Below are positions 25,892 to 35,334 of a stretch of DNA of 64,000 nucleotides, in pieces. A model generated the notes under the pieces. It did no database searches, was not told where the DNA came from, and was given only the letters and a program-made list of their open reading frames with translations. Within the stretch, counting starts at the first letter, position 1; every line of letters starts with the position of its first letter. Source of the stretch: Bordetella sp. BOR01 (lineage in GTDB: Bacteria; Pseudomonadota; Gammaproteobacteria; Burkholderiales; Burkholderiaceae_B); assembly GCF_019218885.1 (NCBI RefSeq), contig NZ_JAHUWT010000004.1, positions 434,001-498,000 on the forward strand, given 5' to 3'. A program made the position numbers and the translations under genes.

Positions 25892-27175
25892 CTATTTCGG
25901 CGCGATGCGCCAAATCGTGTTTGAAAGATCGTCAGCGACGATGAGTGCGCCGCGCGGGTCCACTGTCACGCCTACCGGGCGGCCGCGGGTCGTGCCGTCG
26001 CTGTCCCGAAACCCGGCGACGAAGTCTACCGGCGGGCCGGACGGCCGCCCCTCGCTGAATGGCACGAAGACCACCTTGTAGCCGACGGGCTCGTTGCGGT
26101 TCCAGCTGCCGTGTTCGCCGACGAAGACCCCATTGGCGAACTGGCCGCCCATTGCATCGATCGAGAACGCGACGCCCAGCGCCGCGACGTGCGACCCCAG
26201 GCTGTAGTCGGGCTTGATCGCCGCGGCGACCTTGTCCGGATCCTGTGGCCGGACGCGCTCGTCCACGTTTTGCCCCCAATAGCTGTACGGCCAGCCATAG
26301 AAGGCGCCTTCCTGGACGGCAGTCAGATAATCGGGAACCAGGTTCGGACCGATCTCATCGCGTTCATTCACGACCGCCCACAATTGGCCCGTATCGGGCT
26401 GGATGGTCAGCGCGGTGGGATTGCGCAGGCCGGTGGCGTACGCCTTGTGTTCACCGGTGCGGGCATTTACCCGCCAGATACGGGCGCGGTCGGCTTCCGC
26501 CGTCATGCCCCGTTCGGTGATGTTGCTATTGGAACCGATGCCTACATACAGATACTGCCCATCCGCACTGGCGGCCAGGGCCTTGGTCCAGTGATGGTTG
26601 ATTTCCGATGGCAGCGGCGTCACAGTTTCGGGTGGCCCGCTCGCCTTGGTTTGCCCTGGCTGGTAGTCGAATCGCACCAGGGCGTCTTGGTTGGCAACAT
26701 AAAGCTCGTTCCCCACCAATGCGAGACCGTACGGCGCATTAAGGTTTTCGGCGAAAGTCGATACTTCGTAGGTGCCGTCGCCCTCGGCATCGCGCAACAA
26801 AGTCAGGCGGTTGCCGCCTTTTACCGGGCTGGTGCCCTTGGCTTTGATCATGCCGGCGATCACGTCTTTCGGCTTGAGTTTCGCAGCATTGCCCCCCCTG
26901 CCCTCGGCCACCAGGATGTCGCCGTTCGGCAATACCAGCATCTGTCGCGGAATTTCAAGGTCAGTCGCGATGGCGGTAATCGAATAGCCGTCCGGCACCG
27001 TCGGCACTTTGCTCCCCCATTCCGCAGGTTTTGCAATCACCATGTCGGGCAGCAGCCCTCGTTCGGGCTTGGGCAGTTCGGGCGCGGCTCCGACCTGCGA
27101 AGGTCCGGCTTGGCCGCTGCATACGCCCACTATCGCCGACAGCGGGACGACGGCAAGCAAGCTAAGGTATTTCAT
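25892..27175 (-). CDS. Secreted PQQ-type glucose/sorbosone dehydrogenase family protein
   Basis: This 427-residue protein matches the six-bladed beta-propeller family of soluble PQQ-dependent sugar and sorbosone dehydrogenases. The first roughly 22 residues are a signal peptide; the following Cys (VGVCSG) resembles but does not strictly fit a lipobox. Typical propeller segments are LEIPRQMLVLPNGDILVAEG, LNAPYGLALVGNELYVAN and FVGEHGSWNR. I chose the ATG at 27175, which overlaps the DUF2231 stop as ATGA. The longer frame to 27448 lies inside the DUF2231 gene. Sugar specificity cannot be read from the sequence. Confidence 0.87.
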   Translation of the reverse strand: MKYLSLLAVVPLSAIVGVCSGQAGPSQVGAAPELPKPERGLLPDMVIAKPAEWGSKVPTVPDGYSITAIATDLEIPRQMLVLPNGDILVAEGRGGNAAKLKPKDVIAGMIKAKGTSPVKGGNRLTLLRDAEGDGTYEVSTFAENLNAPYGLALVGNELYVANQDALVRFDYQPGQTKASGPPETVTPLPSEINHHWTKALAASADGQYLYVGIGSNSNITERGMTAEADRARIWRVNARTGEHKAYATGLRNPTALTIQPDTGQLWAVVNERDEIGPNLVPDYLTAVQEGAFYGWPYSYWGQNVDERVRPQDPDKVAAAIKPDYSLGSHVAALGVAFSIDAMGGQFANGVFVGEHGSWNRNEPVGYKVVFVPFSEGRPSGPPVDFVAGFRDSDGTTRGRPVGVTVDPRGALIVADDLSNTIWRIAPK

Positions 27176-27600
27176 ACGGCGCCCCTGATATGCGGGGTGC
27201 GAAAGCCCAGCCATGTGGCTGCGCAGGCAAGCACCAGCGTGATCACCGACAAGACCAGGCCGGTAGGCATGCTTCCCCATGCGTCGCGGGCGTGTATCAG
27301 CGCATTGAAAAAGCCCACGATCCATGCCGCCAGCAATACCACGGCGTACGGGATGATTCCCCGTGCGCGTTGATGAGCCCGGAAGAGATCGATGATGGCG
27401 AAGATCAGCGCGATGCCGCCAAACACCAGGCCGCCGACCAGCAGCCACGAGGAAAAATTATTCCACTGGATATCAAACGACTTCGCATAGGCTGCATCCG
27501 CGAGGGCGGCGCCGAGAAACAAGGAAAGGGTTCCCCCCAGAAATACGGCATGCAGCGGGTGCACTGTCAGGGCATACCGAGGTTCGACAATTTGGGGCAC
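27172..27600 (-). CDS. DUF2231 family membrane protein
   Basis: This 142-residue protein has four hydrophobic stretches compatible with transmembrane helices at about residues 12-35, 48-70, 82-102 and 115-135, and the LTVHPLHAVFLGG opening typical of DUF2231 proteins. I chose a GTG at 27600 because AAGGAGG stands 7 bases upstream; an ATG at 27723 adds a Cys-rich leader that looks non-coding. It is translationally coupled to the sugar dehydrogenase and may serve as its membrane or cytochrome-like partner, which is an inference from pairing. Confidence 0.8.
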   Translation of the reverse strand: MPQIVEPRYALTVHPLHAVFLGGTLSLFLGAALADAAYAKSFDIQWNNFSSWLLVGGLVFGGIALIFAIIDLFRAHQRARGIIPYAVVLLAAWIVGFFNALIHARDAWGSMPTGLVLSVITLVLACAATWLGFRTPHIRGAV

Positions 27601-27893
27601 TGGATCGCCTCCTTGATAGACGGCTGGGCCACGATATGTGGAAGGACGCAGCAAGTAACGTGCCTGCACCTGTGCCCCTGGGTCAGATCGCAGGGCGCAA
27701 ATTGTTCCGGCGCACCGGCACATTTTTCCCTACTTAGAAAGAATCTACGCCGCCAAGGAACCTGGCCGCGCCCTGGGCATTGGAATGAAGATCATCCGAT
27801 CTTGCAGGGATCAGGTCCGACGCTTGCGTACACGGTTTCTACTCCTCGGGGTGGAAGCTTTGCCGACGACGGATTCAATCAACAGGAGCAAAT

Positions 27894-28313
27894 ATGCAAC
27901 AGCTTAAAGACGTAATGACCGAAGACGTAAAAATCTTGAGCCCCGGGGCCACCATCAAGGATGCGGCAGCCCAAATGCGTGACGGGGACTTTGGCCTGAT
28001 GCCCGTAGGAGAGAATGATCGCTTGATCGGGACTCTGTCAGATCGCGATATCGTGCTCCGCGCCGTCGCAGAAGGGCTGGAATCCGGCACAAGGGTACGA
28101 GACGTTATGTCTGAAAAGGTCGTGTGGGCGTATGAGGATGACTCTGTGGAAAAAGCCTGCCAGATCATGAGCGACAATCAGGTCCGGCGTTTGCCCATCG
28201 TGAACACTGATAAGCGCTTAGTGGGAATCGTGGCGCTGGGCGACCTTGCGGTAGGTGCAGGAAGCATCAAGCCGGCCGGTGCGGCATTGTCTGATATCTC
28301 GCAGCCGGGATAA
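27894..28313 (+). CDS. Tandem CBS-domain protein
   Basis: This 139-residue cytosolic protein consists of two CBS modules and little else. Module 1 covers residues 5-62 (VMTEDVKILSPG and GTLSDRDIVLRAVAEG) and module 2 covers about 70-125 (VRDVMSEKVVWAYEDDSVE and RRLPIVNTDKRLVGIVALGDLAV). Such stand-alone pairs bind adenine nucleotides and act as energy or redox sensors. The ATG at 27894 is preceded by AGGAGC. It is a single-gene transcription unit in a 170-bp gap with no other gene. Confidence 0.88.
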   Translation: MQQLKDVMTEDVKILSPGATIKDAAAQMRDGDFGLMPVGENDRLIGTLSDRDIVLRAVAEGLESGTRVRDVMSEKVVWAYEDDSVEKACQIMSDNQVRRLPIVNTDKRLVGIVALGDLAVGAGSIKPAGAALSDISQPG

Positions 28314-28327
28314 CCGACTGCCAGAGT

Positions 28328-28394
28328 GAGGATGGCGTCTTGACGCTGAAAATGGGCAACCTGCCTTGTGGCCAGCCTCGATTGCGCCATCCTC
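28328..28394. terminator. Large inverted repeat between convergent CBS and autotransporter genes
   Basis: GAGGATGGCG (28328-28337) and CGCCATCCTC (28385-28394) are exact complements separated by 47 bp. The position between two convergent genes suggests a bidirectional terminator or mRNA 3' end structure, although the loop is long and there is no T-run. Confidence 0.35.
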
Positions 28395-28412
28395 GCTTGA
28401 TACGAACCTGCT

Positions 28413-28440
28413 TGGTACCGCCAACTTAGTACCGCCAACT
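28413..28440. repeat. 14-bp tandem duplication across the autotransporter stop codon
   Basis: TGGTACCGCCAACT (28413-28426) is followed immediately by TAGTACCGCCAACT (28427-28440). On the coding strand the second unit encodes the terminal Ser-Trp-Arg-Tyr of the beta-barrel and begins the TAA stop. The first unit repeats the same bases after the stop with one substitution. Confidence 0.85.
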
Positions 28441-31400
28441 GGCCTTCAGCGTTCCGCCATGGCTGCGCACCTGGCTGGAGAACAGGCCGTCGTACTGCAG
28501 GCGTACATCGAACTGCTCGCCACCAAACAATTGCATGCCCGCTGTCACGCGTCCGAACGTGCGGCCCGCATCAAGAGTGGATTTGGCAGAACGGCTGCCC
28601 GCCGGGGCCGAGTCCAACCTGGCGTAGCTGTCCCAGTGATCGGTACTGCTCAGACTCAAGCCTACATTCAGATAAGGCCGCAGCACGTAGCCTTTATCCA
28701 AGTCGATACGGCCCCCGACTTCTACGCCAGGCGTCAGGATGGCCGCCCAATTGTCGCTGCTTTCATAATTCAAATTCAGCGCCCCGGCGCCATGCTCGGA
28801 ATACGAGGGCATGCGGGTGTAGATCAGGTCCAGGTCGATGGCGGGCTTGATGTATGCCTTACCCATGTTATGGGTATAAGCCACGCGCAGGCGTTGCCCC
28901 AGCGACATCACATCGGGCGAACTCTTGGCGCTGGCACTGAGCCCCGGCAACCGGATGTACCGTGTGCTGTCATAGCTGCCATAACTGCCGGACAAGGTCC
29001 CCGCCACCATCCAGGGGCCATTTTCGTACCTCAGGGATGCACCCAGGTACCCTGTGTCGCCACTCAGGCTCTGGCGCCCGTCATCGGCGCTGATATTGCC
29101 GTTCTCGTAGGCGGCCGACACGCCGACAAACCACTGGGGAGCGATCTGGTGCTGTACTCCGACCTGATAGGTGACGCCGCTGGCGTCGAATGACGACGTG
29201 CCGTGACTGCCATCCACGCTCGTGGTGCGGGCCGCGATGTTTCCCCACACGCAAGACGATTCGCTAAGCCGCAGTTCGGCCCCTTCGTAATGCGGGCAAC
29301 TGAGCAAAGAGTTCGCGAACCGCGCCATGTCGGCCTGCTTCAGCGCGGCGGGCGCAGCAGCAATGCCGGGCGAAAGGCTGGACAAGGCATCCGTGAACGC
29401 GGATGCGCTCTCGGCAGTGTGGTCCAGTGTCGCGTAGAGGCCGGCGAGGTCTTCGTTGCCGCCACGCTCCCAGATGTCTTGCAGATGAGTGCCGAGCTCA
29501 CGCAGATTGCGCCCCGCCCCGTAGGATTCCGACAGGGTATCGAAATGCGCCTGACCGGTTGTCACCGTGGCCTGGTTGCCGGAATACTGCGTCAAATAAT
29601 CGAACAGCGGTGATGTGCCTTTCAGCGTGGCGGTGGGGTCGATGTCGTCCGACTGCAAAAACACGACCGACCGGTCAGGCATCAGGCGGCTGCTGTTGAC
29701 ACGGATTTTCCCGTTGAGTGTTGCCGTACCATCCACCTGCAAAGCGTCTGCAGTCTGGGCTATGAAATCGGCGCCGATCTGCAGCGTGCCATCCGCAGCC
29801 TGGGTGAAATCGCCGGTGACGTGCGTACGTGCCGCGCCCAACGACTCGCCCACCAGGAAATCGCCACGGTTGATGACGTGCCCGCGGATGCTGTCGGCCT
29901 TGAGCACCGTGCCGAAGTTCTCGACCGTGCCCAGGTCGCCGGCGTCACCATTCAGGTTCTGGTTGCCGGCGAGGGTTCCGTTATTAGTGACGGTGACCTT
30001 CTGTGTTCCGGTGTTGTTGATGGCCGTCCCTGCAGACAGGATTGCGCCAGAATCGATCGTGACATGATTGGTTTGCGCCGTGCCGTCGATCCAGACACCG
30101 CCCCCTGTGGCATTGGTGGCGAGGACGTTGCCGCCGATATTGATATTGATGGCATTGGTGTTGTCCAGCTTGCCATCGCTTTGCGCAAAGATGGCGTAGG
30201 CATTCGCGCTGGCAATGCTCAGGGTGCCATTTTGATTGATCGTCACGTTGCCGGCCGCGCTGCCCGCTGCCCCGCCACTCGAGTGGTCGTAGGCCGAACC
30301 CGCATAGCTGCCGGCACTGTCTCCGGCCAGGCCGCCCCCATCTGCGATGGACTGCGCGATGATGCCAAACGCACCGTCGCCGGTGGTGGTCAGCGTACCC
30401 GTGTAATCGAGAATAATGTCGCGGCCCGAGTTGGAGTCGCCTCGGACCGAGCCGCTTTGCGTGCCATTCCATCCGGCCGACAAATCGCCATTTGCCGTAT
30501 AGCCCGCGATGCCGCCTCCGCCGCCAATGGACTGCAAGACTATGCCGTGCGATCCCTTGCCCGTGGTGGAAATCACGCTGAGATCACTGGAGCCGGCCTT
30601 GCTGCCGTAGTTTCCAATCGTGATGTTGATGACATTGCCGTTCAGGCCCTGGCTCGTCGCGTCACCGGTGATGCCGATCTTGTCGACGTTGGAGGCCGCG
30701 CCGGAGGCGATGATACCTCCGCCGCCGCCGATGCTCTGCGCAACCAGGCCGAATGCATGTTCGCCCGTCGTGTGCACATTCAGCCACGCCTCGACGCTGA
30801 TGTCCCCCCCTGAGCTTTTCGTCACCGGAGAAGAGGTTCCGCTGTCGCCTTTGCCCCCACCCCCGCCCAGCGTCAGGTCGAAATTGGGCGTCGAACCAGC
30901 GCCCGCCACGCCGACCGTTGCCACGCTGGCCGTGCCGCCGCCTCCGCCGATGGATTGCAGCACGATCGCGTGGGAATTGAAGCCTGCCGTCGATACCGAG
31001 ACGACGCTGGCGTCGTCGCCGTTGCCGGTGTATATCTGGCCACCCCACCCGCCGTTGGGGCTGGAGCCGCTCGCACCCAACGTCACGCTAGAGGTGGAAT
31101 CACTGGATTGCGCCGTGTTGGCCGAGCCGTCAGCGCCCTGGCCCCCGCCGCCGCCTATGCTTTGCGCCAGCAAGCCATAGGCCACGTCCCCCGTGGTTGT
31201 AACGGCCCCTTTGTTCATCGTGCCATCACCCTGCAAATCGAGGCTTATGGGGCTTCCGTTTCCAGCCGCCCCCCCTTGGCCGCCTACGGCCATGGTCACG
31301 TTGGTAGAGCCCGTGACACCCGATGCCGTGGCGGTGCCACCGGCGCCGCCGCCGCCGCCGATGGACTGCAATACGATGCCGTCCGCGTAAGTCCCCTGGG

Positions 31401-34400
31401 TCGCGACGGTACCGGTAAAGTTCTTCAGGAAAATCTCGCCGCCACCGCCCGCTATGCCGCCGTTACCCCCGACGGCCAGGTTCATGGTGTACGAGTTTGA
31501 ATCATCGTCGTCGTCACCCAGCAGCGCATCGGTACTCGAACCGCTGCTGCCCGCCCCGCCCGCATCGGCGCCCGCCGACCCCGCCAGGCCGCCTCCCCCG
31601 CCGACGGACTGCGCCAGGATGCCGTCGGCATCACCGCCCGTCGTCTTGATAGCGCCCTGCGCGGTCACGTTCACGGTACCGCCATCGCCGGCTGCGGCTC
31701 CCGTAGCGCCGAGCGATACCCCAACGTTTGCCGAATAGCCTCCATCATCATCGTCGTCATCGCCGCCGGAGCCGGACAGTTTGACGGTGCCGCCCTGCGA
31801 CGCGCCGCCGCCGCCGCCGATCGATTGCAGCAACATGCCACGAGACCCTGAGCCATAGGTCTGCAAAAGGGAGCCCGCGTCCAGCTGGGCGGTCACCTCG
31901 CCGCCATATCCGCCACCGCCGCCCGTACCGCCGACGCCGATGGTCGCCGAGATGGCCTTGCCTGCGCCGCCCGTTTTACTACTGCCGACGCCGCCATTGC
32001 CGCCTCCGCCGCCAATGGATTGCGCCATCATCGCGTTGGAAAAATCATCGTTCGTGGTAATGGACGACGTACCGTCCACAAGCAAGTTCACTTGCCCGCC
32101 ATGGCCGCCGTCTCCGGCGCTGCCTCCCAGCGAGGTGGCGACGCGGATTTGCAGGGTAGCGTCGGAGCCTGGGGCCGAGGAACTGGTGCTCATGGCATGC
32201 GATGCACCGCCCGCGCCGCCGCCCCCGCCGATCGTCTGAGCCAGCACGCCATGCGAGCCGATGCCTCCCGTCGACACACTGGCGCCGTCTGTCAGGTTGA
32301 CGTTGAGGATGCCCCCGTTGCCTCCGCTCGATCCCGAGCCGCCCATGGCCAAGGTCGTGGAGATCGCCAGCGAGCCGTCGCCGGTGGGAATACCGAGGTC
32401 CAGGTTGCTGGCTTGGGCGCTGCCGCCGTTGCCGCCCCCGCCTCCGATGGCTTGGGCCAGGACGCCATACGAATCCGATATCGATGTGTTGGACTTTCCT
32501 CCGGCCGTGGTAATGGTTGAATTCGTTAAGTCGACCGTTACCGTGCCGCTGCCCGAGCCGCTGCCAGCGCTGCCCCCGATCGCCATGTCGGTGCCAAAAA
32601 AGGCATTCACACTTTTGCCATGTGCGGCGCCGCCATTGCCGCCTCCACCGCCAATCGATTGAGCCGCGATCGCGGGCGCGGCGCTGCCTTGCGTACTGAC
32701 GGTGGAGTTTTCCATCTTCACTGTCACGTCGTCGCTATTGGCGCCGTCGGCACCCGCCCCGCCTATCACGAGGCTCACGACAGAGAGCGAGTCCTGCATC
32801 GAGGACCCGCCCGATCCCCCGCCCCCGCCGATGGACTGCGCCAGCACGCCGATAGCCCCGTTGCCCTCGGTGTCGATCCTGGTTTCCTGGCCGTTAACCA
32901 TGACTTGCTGGCCCTTGCCGCCGACACCGCCGCGCCCGCCCAGGGCGGGCGGGACCGAACCGTCCGCGTTGATCGCCAGGCTGAACACACTGCCGCCATT
33001 GCCCCCGCCGCCGCCGATAGACTGGGCGACTGCGCCGTGCGCATACAGGCCCGACGTATCGATCGCGCCGCCGCTGTTCAGATTCAGGGTGACGGTGCCA
33101 CCACCTCCCCCGGCGCCACCGTTACCTCCTACCGCAGAGACGCCCAACGCCGAACCGGCGTTGCCGCCGCCACCGCCAATGGACTGTCCCAATAAACCGA
33201 TACCCGCCTCGCCACTGGTGGTGATCCCGCCGGACCAATCGACAACGACGGTGCCACCGGCACTGGCGGTACCGCCCGTGCCCCCGACCGAGATCACACC
33301 GGATGCACTGCCTGCGTTGCCGCCGCCGCCGCCGATGGATTGCACCAGACCGCCTATCGCGCCCGTCCCATTGGTGCTGATGGCCCCTCCCAGCTCATTA
33401 CCCGTCACGTCACCGCCGTTTCCTCCTCGGCCGCCGCTGCCGCCCAAGGCAACCACGCCACCTGCCGCCGCGCCGGTGCCCCCGCTGCCCCCGATGGACT
33501 GCACCAAGACCCCGTGTGCATAGTCCCCCGTTGTAACCAGGGCCGCGTCGGTGGTCACGGAGGATGTCCCGCCATCGCCGCCAAAACCGCCATCGCCCGA
33601 ACTGCCGTCTATCCAGCTGGTCCATGCGCCACCCGACCCGCCGGCACCGGCCAGGGATTGCGTGACAACCGCGGCGGCGTAATCGCCGCTGGTTATGATT
33701 GTGGTGCCTATGTCCAGGTTGGCAGTCGCCGAACCTCCTCCGGCGCCTTGGCCACCCTGATTCGAGCCAAGGCCGCCCAAGCCACCTATGCTTTGAACCA
33801 ATACGCCGTAAGACATGGCGCCAGACGTCCTGACTACGCTGCTATATAGGTTTGCCGCAGCGGGCCCTGCGGCGCCCCCATTACCGCCGTTCGAATCGTC
33901 ACTACTCGTGGCAGGAGGAGCGTTACCGCCACCGTCCCCGCCTTGCGATAGCACCTGCACACCGGCAAGGCTATCGCCGAAGGTCGTCACGTTGGAATAG
34001 TAAACATTGGCGGTGGCACCTGTAGAGTCGCCGCCATCGCCTCCGGTCCCATCATCGGTTCCGTAGTCGCCGCCATGGCCACCTGCCGAAATAGCCATGA
34101 TGGCCGCGCTATCGTCCAGCGTTGCCTGGCTGGTTGAAGCGATAATGTTGGTGATGGTGCCGGTGTTGGAGAGCTGCGCCCCGACATTGGCGGTTGCCTG
34201 GGCCCCGTGGCCGCCTTTGCCACCCTGATCATCGGTCCAGGTGACCACGCCGCCGGTCCCCCCGACACTGGCCGCCACCACGGCAGCCACGCTGCTGCAG
34301 TGTTCCACGCCCAACGCGTCGTTGCCGCCGCAGGCGTCCGAACTTTGGGATGAGGGGTTCCAGTACACCGATACATCACCCGTCACGTTCGCCGTGACCG

Positions 34401-35103
34401 TCCCCCCGCCCCCGCCGTTTCCGGTGGGCTCGCCGTCGTGCGCGCCGGCGCCTTTGGCGTACAGGCCCCCACGCCCGCCAATACTCTGGGCGACCACCCC
34501 CCAAGCAGTGTGGCTTCCTCCATTCAGGGGCGTGCTGTCGGTGCCGAGCGAAACCGTGGCCTGGCTGATGACCGTGACATTCGCGGCGCTGCCGGCCGTA
34601 CCTCCGTAGTGATCAAGTTCTAGGTCACTGGGATTAAGCGATCCGCCATCACCGCCTCGAGAGCTTCCAAGCAGGCCGATGACGCCATTCTGCAACGTGG
34701 CCGAGCCAGAAATGGTGATATCCGAGCCGGCAGTATTGGTGATCGTCACCGCGTTGCCATCGCCGCCATTGCCCCCATCGTCATTGTAATCCGACGTATA
34801 ACCCTTGCCGCCAATACTGGCGGCCTGCAAGCCGATGACCAGGTTATCGGTGGACGACGGCGTCATGGAAATGGGGTTGGGGTTCGAGGCCGTAACGGAA
34901 TGAGCGTCGCCGCCGTCGTAGTTATCATCGGTGCCCGCGGGTCCCCGGTTGATGTGCTGCACCCCCACCGTGGCATCATCACTGTCGCTGACGGCCATCG
35001 ACTCGATGCGCTGCGTAAGGGTCTGGACCATGAACGTGTTGTCCGCGAGCGCGGGCGTCGATACCAGGATGGTCAACGCGACTGGGCTTGCAATTCGTTT
35101 CAT
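28426..35103 (-). CDS. Giant autotransporter with glycine-rich repeats
   Basis: This 2225-residue protein is a type V (autotransporter) surface protein. Residues 1-20 are a signal peptide ending TPALA. The passenger, about 25-1950, is Gly/Ser/Thr/Asn-rich. It contains about 18 clear copies, plus several weaker ones, of a Q(S/A/T)IGGGGGxGG motif spaced 60-90 residues apart, each followed by a TVxxxxxGGxIxTxGxxxxG-type stretch that suggests a long beta-helix. Residues about 1960-2225 form the barrel (GVQHQIAPQWFVGVSAAYENG), ending in Trp-Arg-Tyr. No protease or adhesin-specific motif (RGD or serine protease triad) was found. An AraC regulator gene is divergent from it. Confidence 0.93.
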   Translation of the reverse strand: MKRIASPVALTILVSTPALADNTFMVQTLTQRIESMAVSDSDDATVGVQHINRGPAGTDDNYDGGDAHSVTASNPNPISMTPSSTDNLVIGLQAASIGGKGYTSDYNDDGGNGGDGNAVTITNTAGSDITISGSATLQNGVIGLLGSSRGGDGGSLNPSDLELDHYGGTAGSAANVTVISQATVSLGTDSTPLNGGSHTAWGVVAQSIGGRGGLYAKGAGAHDGEPTGNGGGGGTVTANVTGDVSVYWNPSSQSSDACGGNDALGVEHCSSVAAVVAASVGGTGGVVTWTDDQGGKGGHGAQATANVGAQLSNTGTITNIIASTSQATLDDSAAIMAISAGGHGGDYGTDDGTGGDGGDSTGATANVYYSNVTTFGDSLAGVQVLSQGGDGGGNAPPATSSDDSNGGNGGAAGPAAANLYSSVVRTSGAMSYGVLVQSIGGLGGLGSNQGGQGAGGGSATANLDIGTTIITSGDYAAAVVTQSLAGAGGSGGAWTSWIDGSSGDGGFGGDGGTSSVTTDAALVTTGDYAHGVLVQSIGGSGGTGAAAGGVVALGGSGGRGGNGGDVTGNELGGAISTNGTGAIGGLVQSIGGGGGNAGSASGVISVGGTGGTASAGGTVVVDWSGGITTSGEAGIGLLGQSIGGGGGNAGSALGVSAVGGNGGAGGGGGTVTLNLNSGGAIDTSGLYAHGAVAQSIGGGGGNGGSVFSLAINADGSVPPALGGRGGVGGKGQQVMVNGQETRIDTEGNGAIGVLAQSIGGGGGSGGSSMQDSLSVVSLVIGGAGADGANSDDVTVKMENSTVSTQGSAAPAIAAQSIGGGGGNGGAAHGKSVNAFFGTDMAIGGSAGSGSGSGTVTVDLTNSTITTAGGKSNTSISDSYGVLAQAIGGGGGNGGSAQASNLDLGIPTGDGSLAISTTLAMGGSGSSGGNGGILNVNLTDGASVSTGGIGSHGVLAQTIGGGGGAGGASHAMSTSSSAPGSDATLQIRVATSLGGSAGDGGHGGQVNLLVDGTSSITTNDDFSNAMMAQSIGGGGGNGGVGSSKTGGAGKAISATIGVGGTGGGGGYGGEVTAQLDAGSLLQTYGSGSRGMLLQSIGGGGGASQGGTVKLSGSGGDDDDDDGGYSANVGVSLGATGAAAGDGGTVNVTAQGAIKTTGGDADGILAQSVGGGGGLAGSAGADAGGAGSSGSSTDALLGDDDDDSNSYTMNLAVGGNGGIAGGGGEIFLKNFTGTVATQGTYADGIVLQSIGGGGGAGGTATASGVTGSTNVTMAVGGQGGAAGNGSPISLDLQGDGTMNKGAVTTTGDVAYGLLAQSIGGGGGQGADGSANTAQSSDSTSSVTLGASGSSPNGGWGGQIYTGNGDDASVVSVSTAGFNSHAIVLQSIGGGGGTASVATVGVAGAGSTPNFDLTLGGGGGKGDSGTSSPVTKSSGGDISVEAWLNVHTTGEHAFGLVAQSIGGGGGIIASGAASNVDKIGITGDATSQGLNGNVINITIGNYGSKAGSSDLSVISTTGKGSHGIVLQSIGGGGGIAGYTANGDLSAGWNGTQSGSVRGDSNSGRDIILDYTGTLTTTGDGAFGIIAQSIADGGGLAGDSAGSYAGSAYDHSSGGAAGSAAGNVTINQNGTLSIASANAYAIFAQSDGKLDNTNAININIGGNVLATNATGGGVWIDGTAQTNHVTIDSGAILSAGTAINNTGTQKVTVTNNGTLAGNQNLNGDAGDLGTVENFGTVLKADSIRGHVINRGDFLVGESLGAARTHVTGDFTQAADGTLQIGADFIAQTADALQVDGTATLNGKIRVNSSRLMPDRSVVFLQSDDIDPTATLKGTSPLFDYLTQYSGNQATVTTGQAHFDTLSESYGAGRNLRELGTHLQDIWERGGNEDLAGLYATLDHTAESASAFTDALSSLSPGIAAAPAALKQADMARFANSLLSCPHYEGAELRLSESSCVWGNIAARTTSVDGSHGTSSFDASGVTYQVGVQHQIAPQWFVGVSAAYENGNISADDGRQSLSGDTGYLGASLRYENGPWMVAGTLSGSYGSYDSTRYIRLPGLSASAKSSPDVMSLGQRLRVAYTHNMGKAYIKPAIDLDLIYTRMPSYSEHGAGALNLNYESSDNWAAILTPGVEVGGRIDLDKGYVLRPYLNVGLSLSSTDHWDSYARLDSAPAGSRSAKSTLDAGRTFGRVTAGMQLFGGEQFDVRLQYDGLFSSQVRSHGGTLKASWRY

Positions 35104-35334
35104 TTTCAGGTTTCCGGCAGGCGCGAGGTGAATGCCACAAGGGCTTGTCCCGCAGTGAGTACAGACGGGTTGCTATATCGATGGGTACGACAGGCATGCA
35201 CAGCGCGTCATGGTCATGCCGGCCCCGTGTGCCGTCTATCGGTTGTGCGCCGTTGGCTGTCGGAAAAGCGCCTTTTTTTTCGCATGGCATGATGCACCCA
35301 GTAATATGTGGGCAACCCGCACATGTGAAATCAG
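35104..35334. promoter_or_regulatory. Divergent control region for the autotransporter and AraC genes
   Basis: This 231-bp region has no gene. Near the AraC start, ATGTGGG (35306-35312) and CCCGCACAT (35316-35324) form an imperfect inverted repeat with one bulged base, a candidate operator. An eight-T run at 35273-35280 is also visible. Clear -35/-10 elements could not be defined. Confidence 0.45.

Noticed and set aside
30000-34700. Periodic Gly-codon repeats that could mimic a CRISPR array or satellite repeat
   Set aside because: They are degenerate coding repeats of the autotransporter with variable spacing, not equal repeats and spacers.
35273-35280. Eight-T run upstream of the AraC gene as a terminator
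   Set aside because: No proper stem precedes it on either strand; only a 5-bp arm with a small loop can form.
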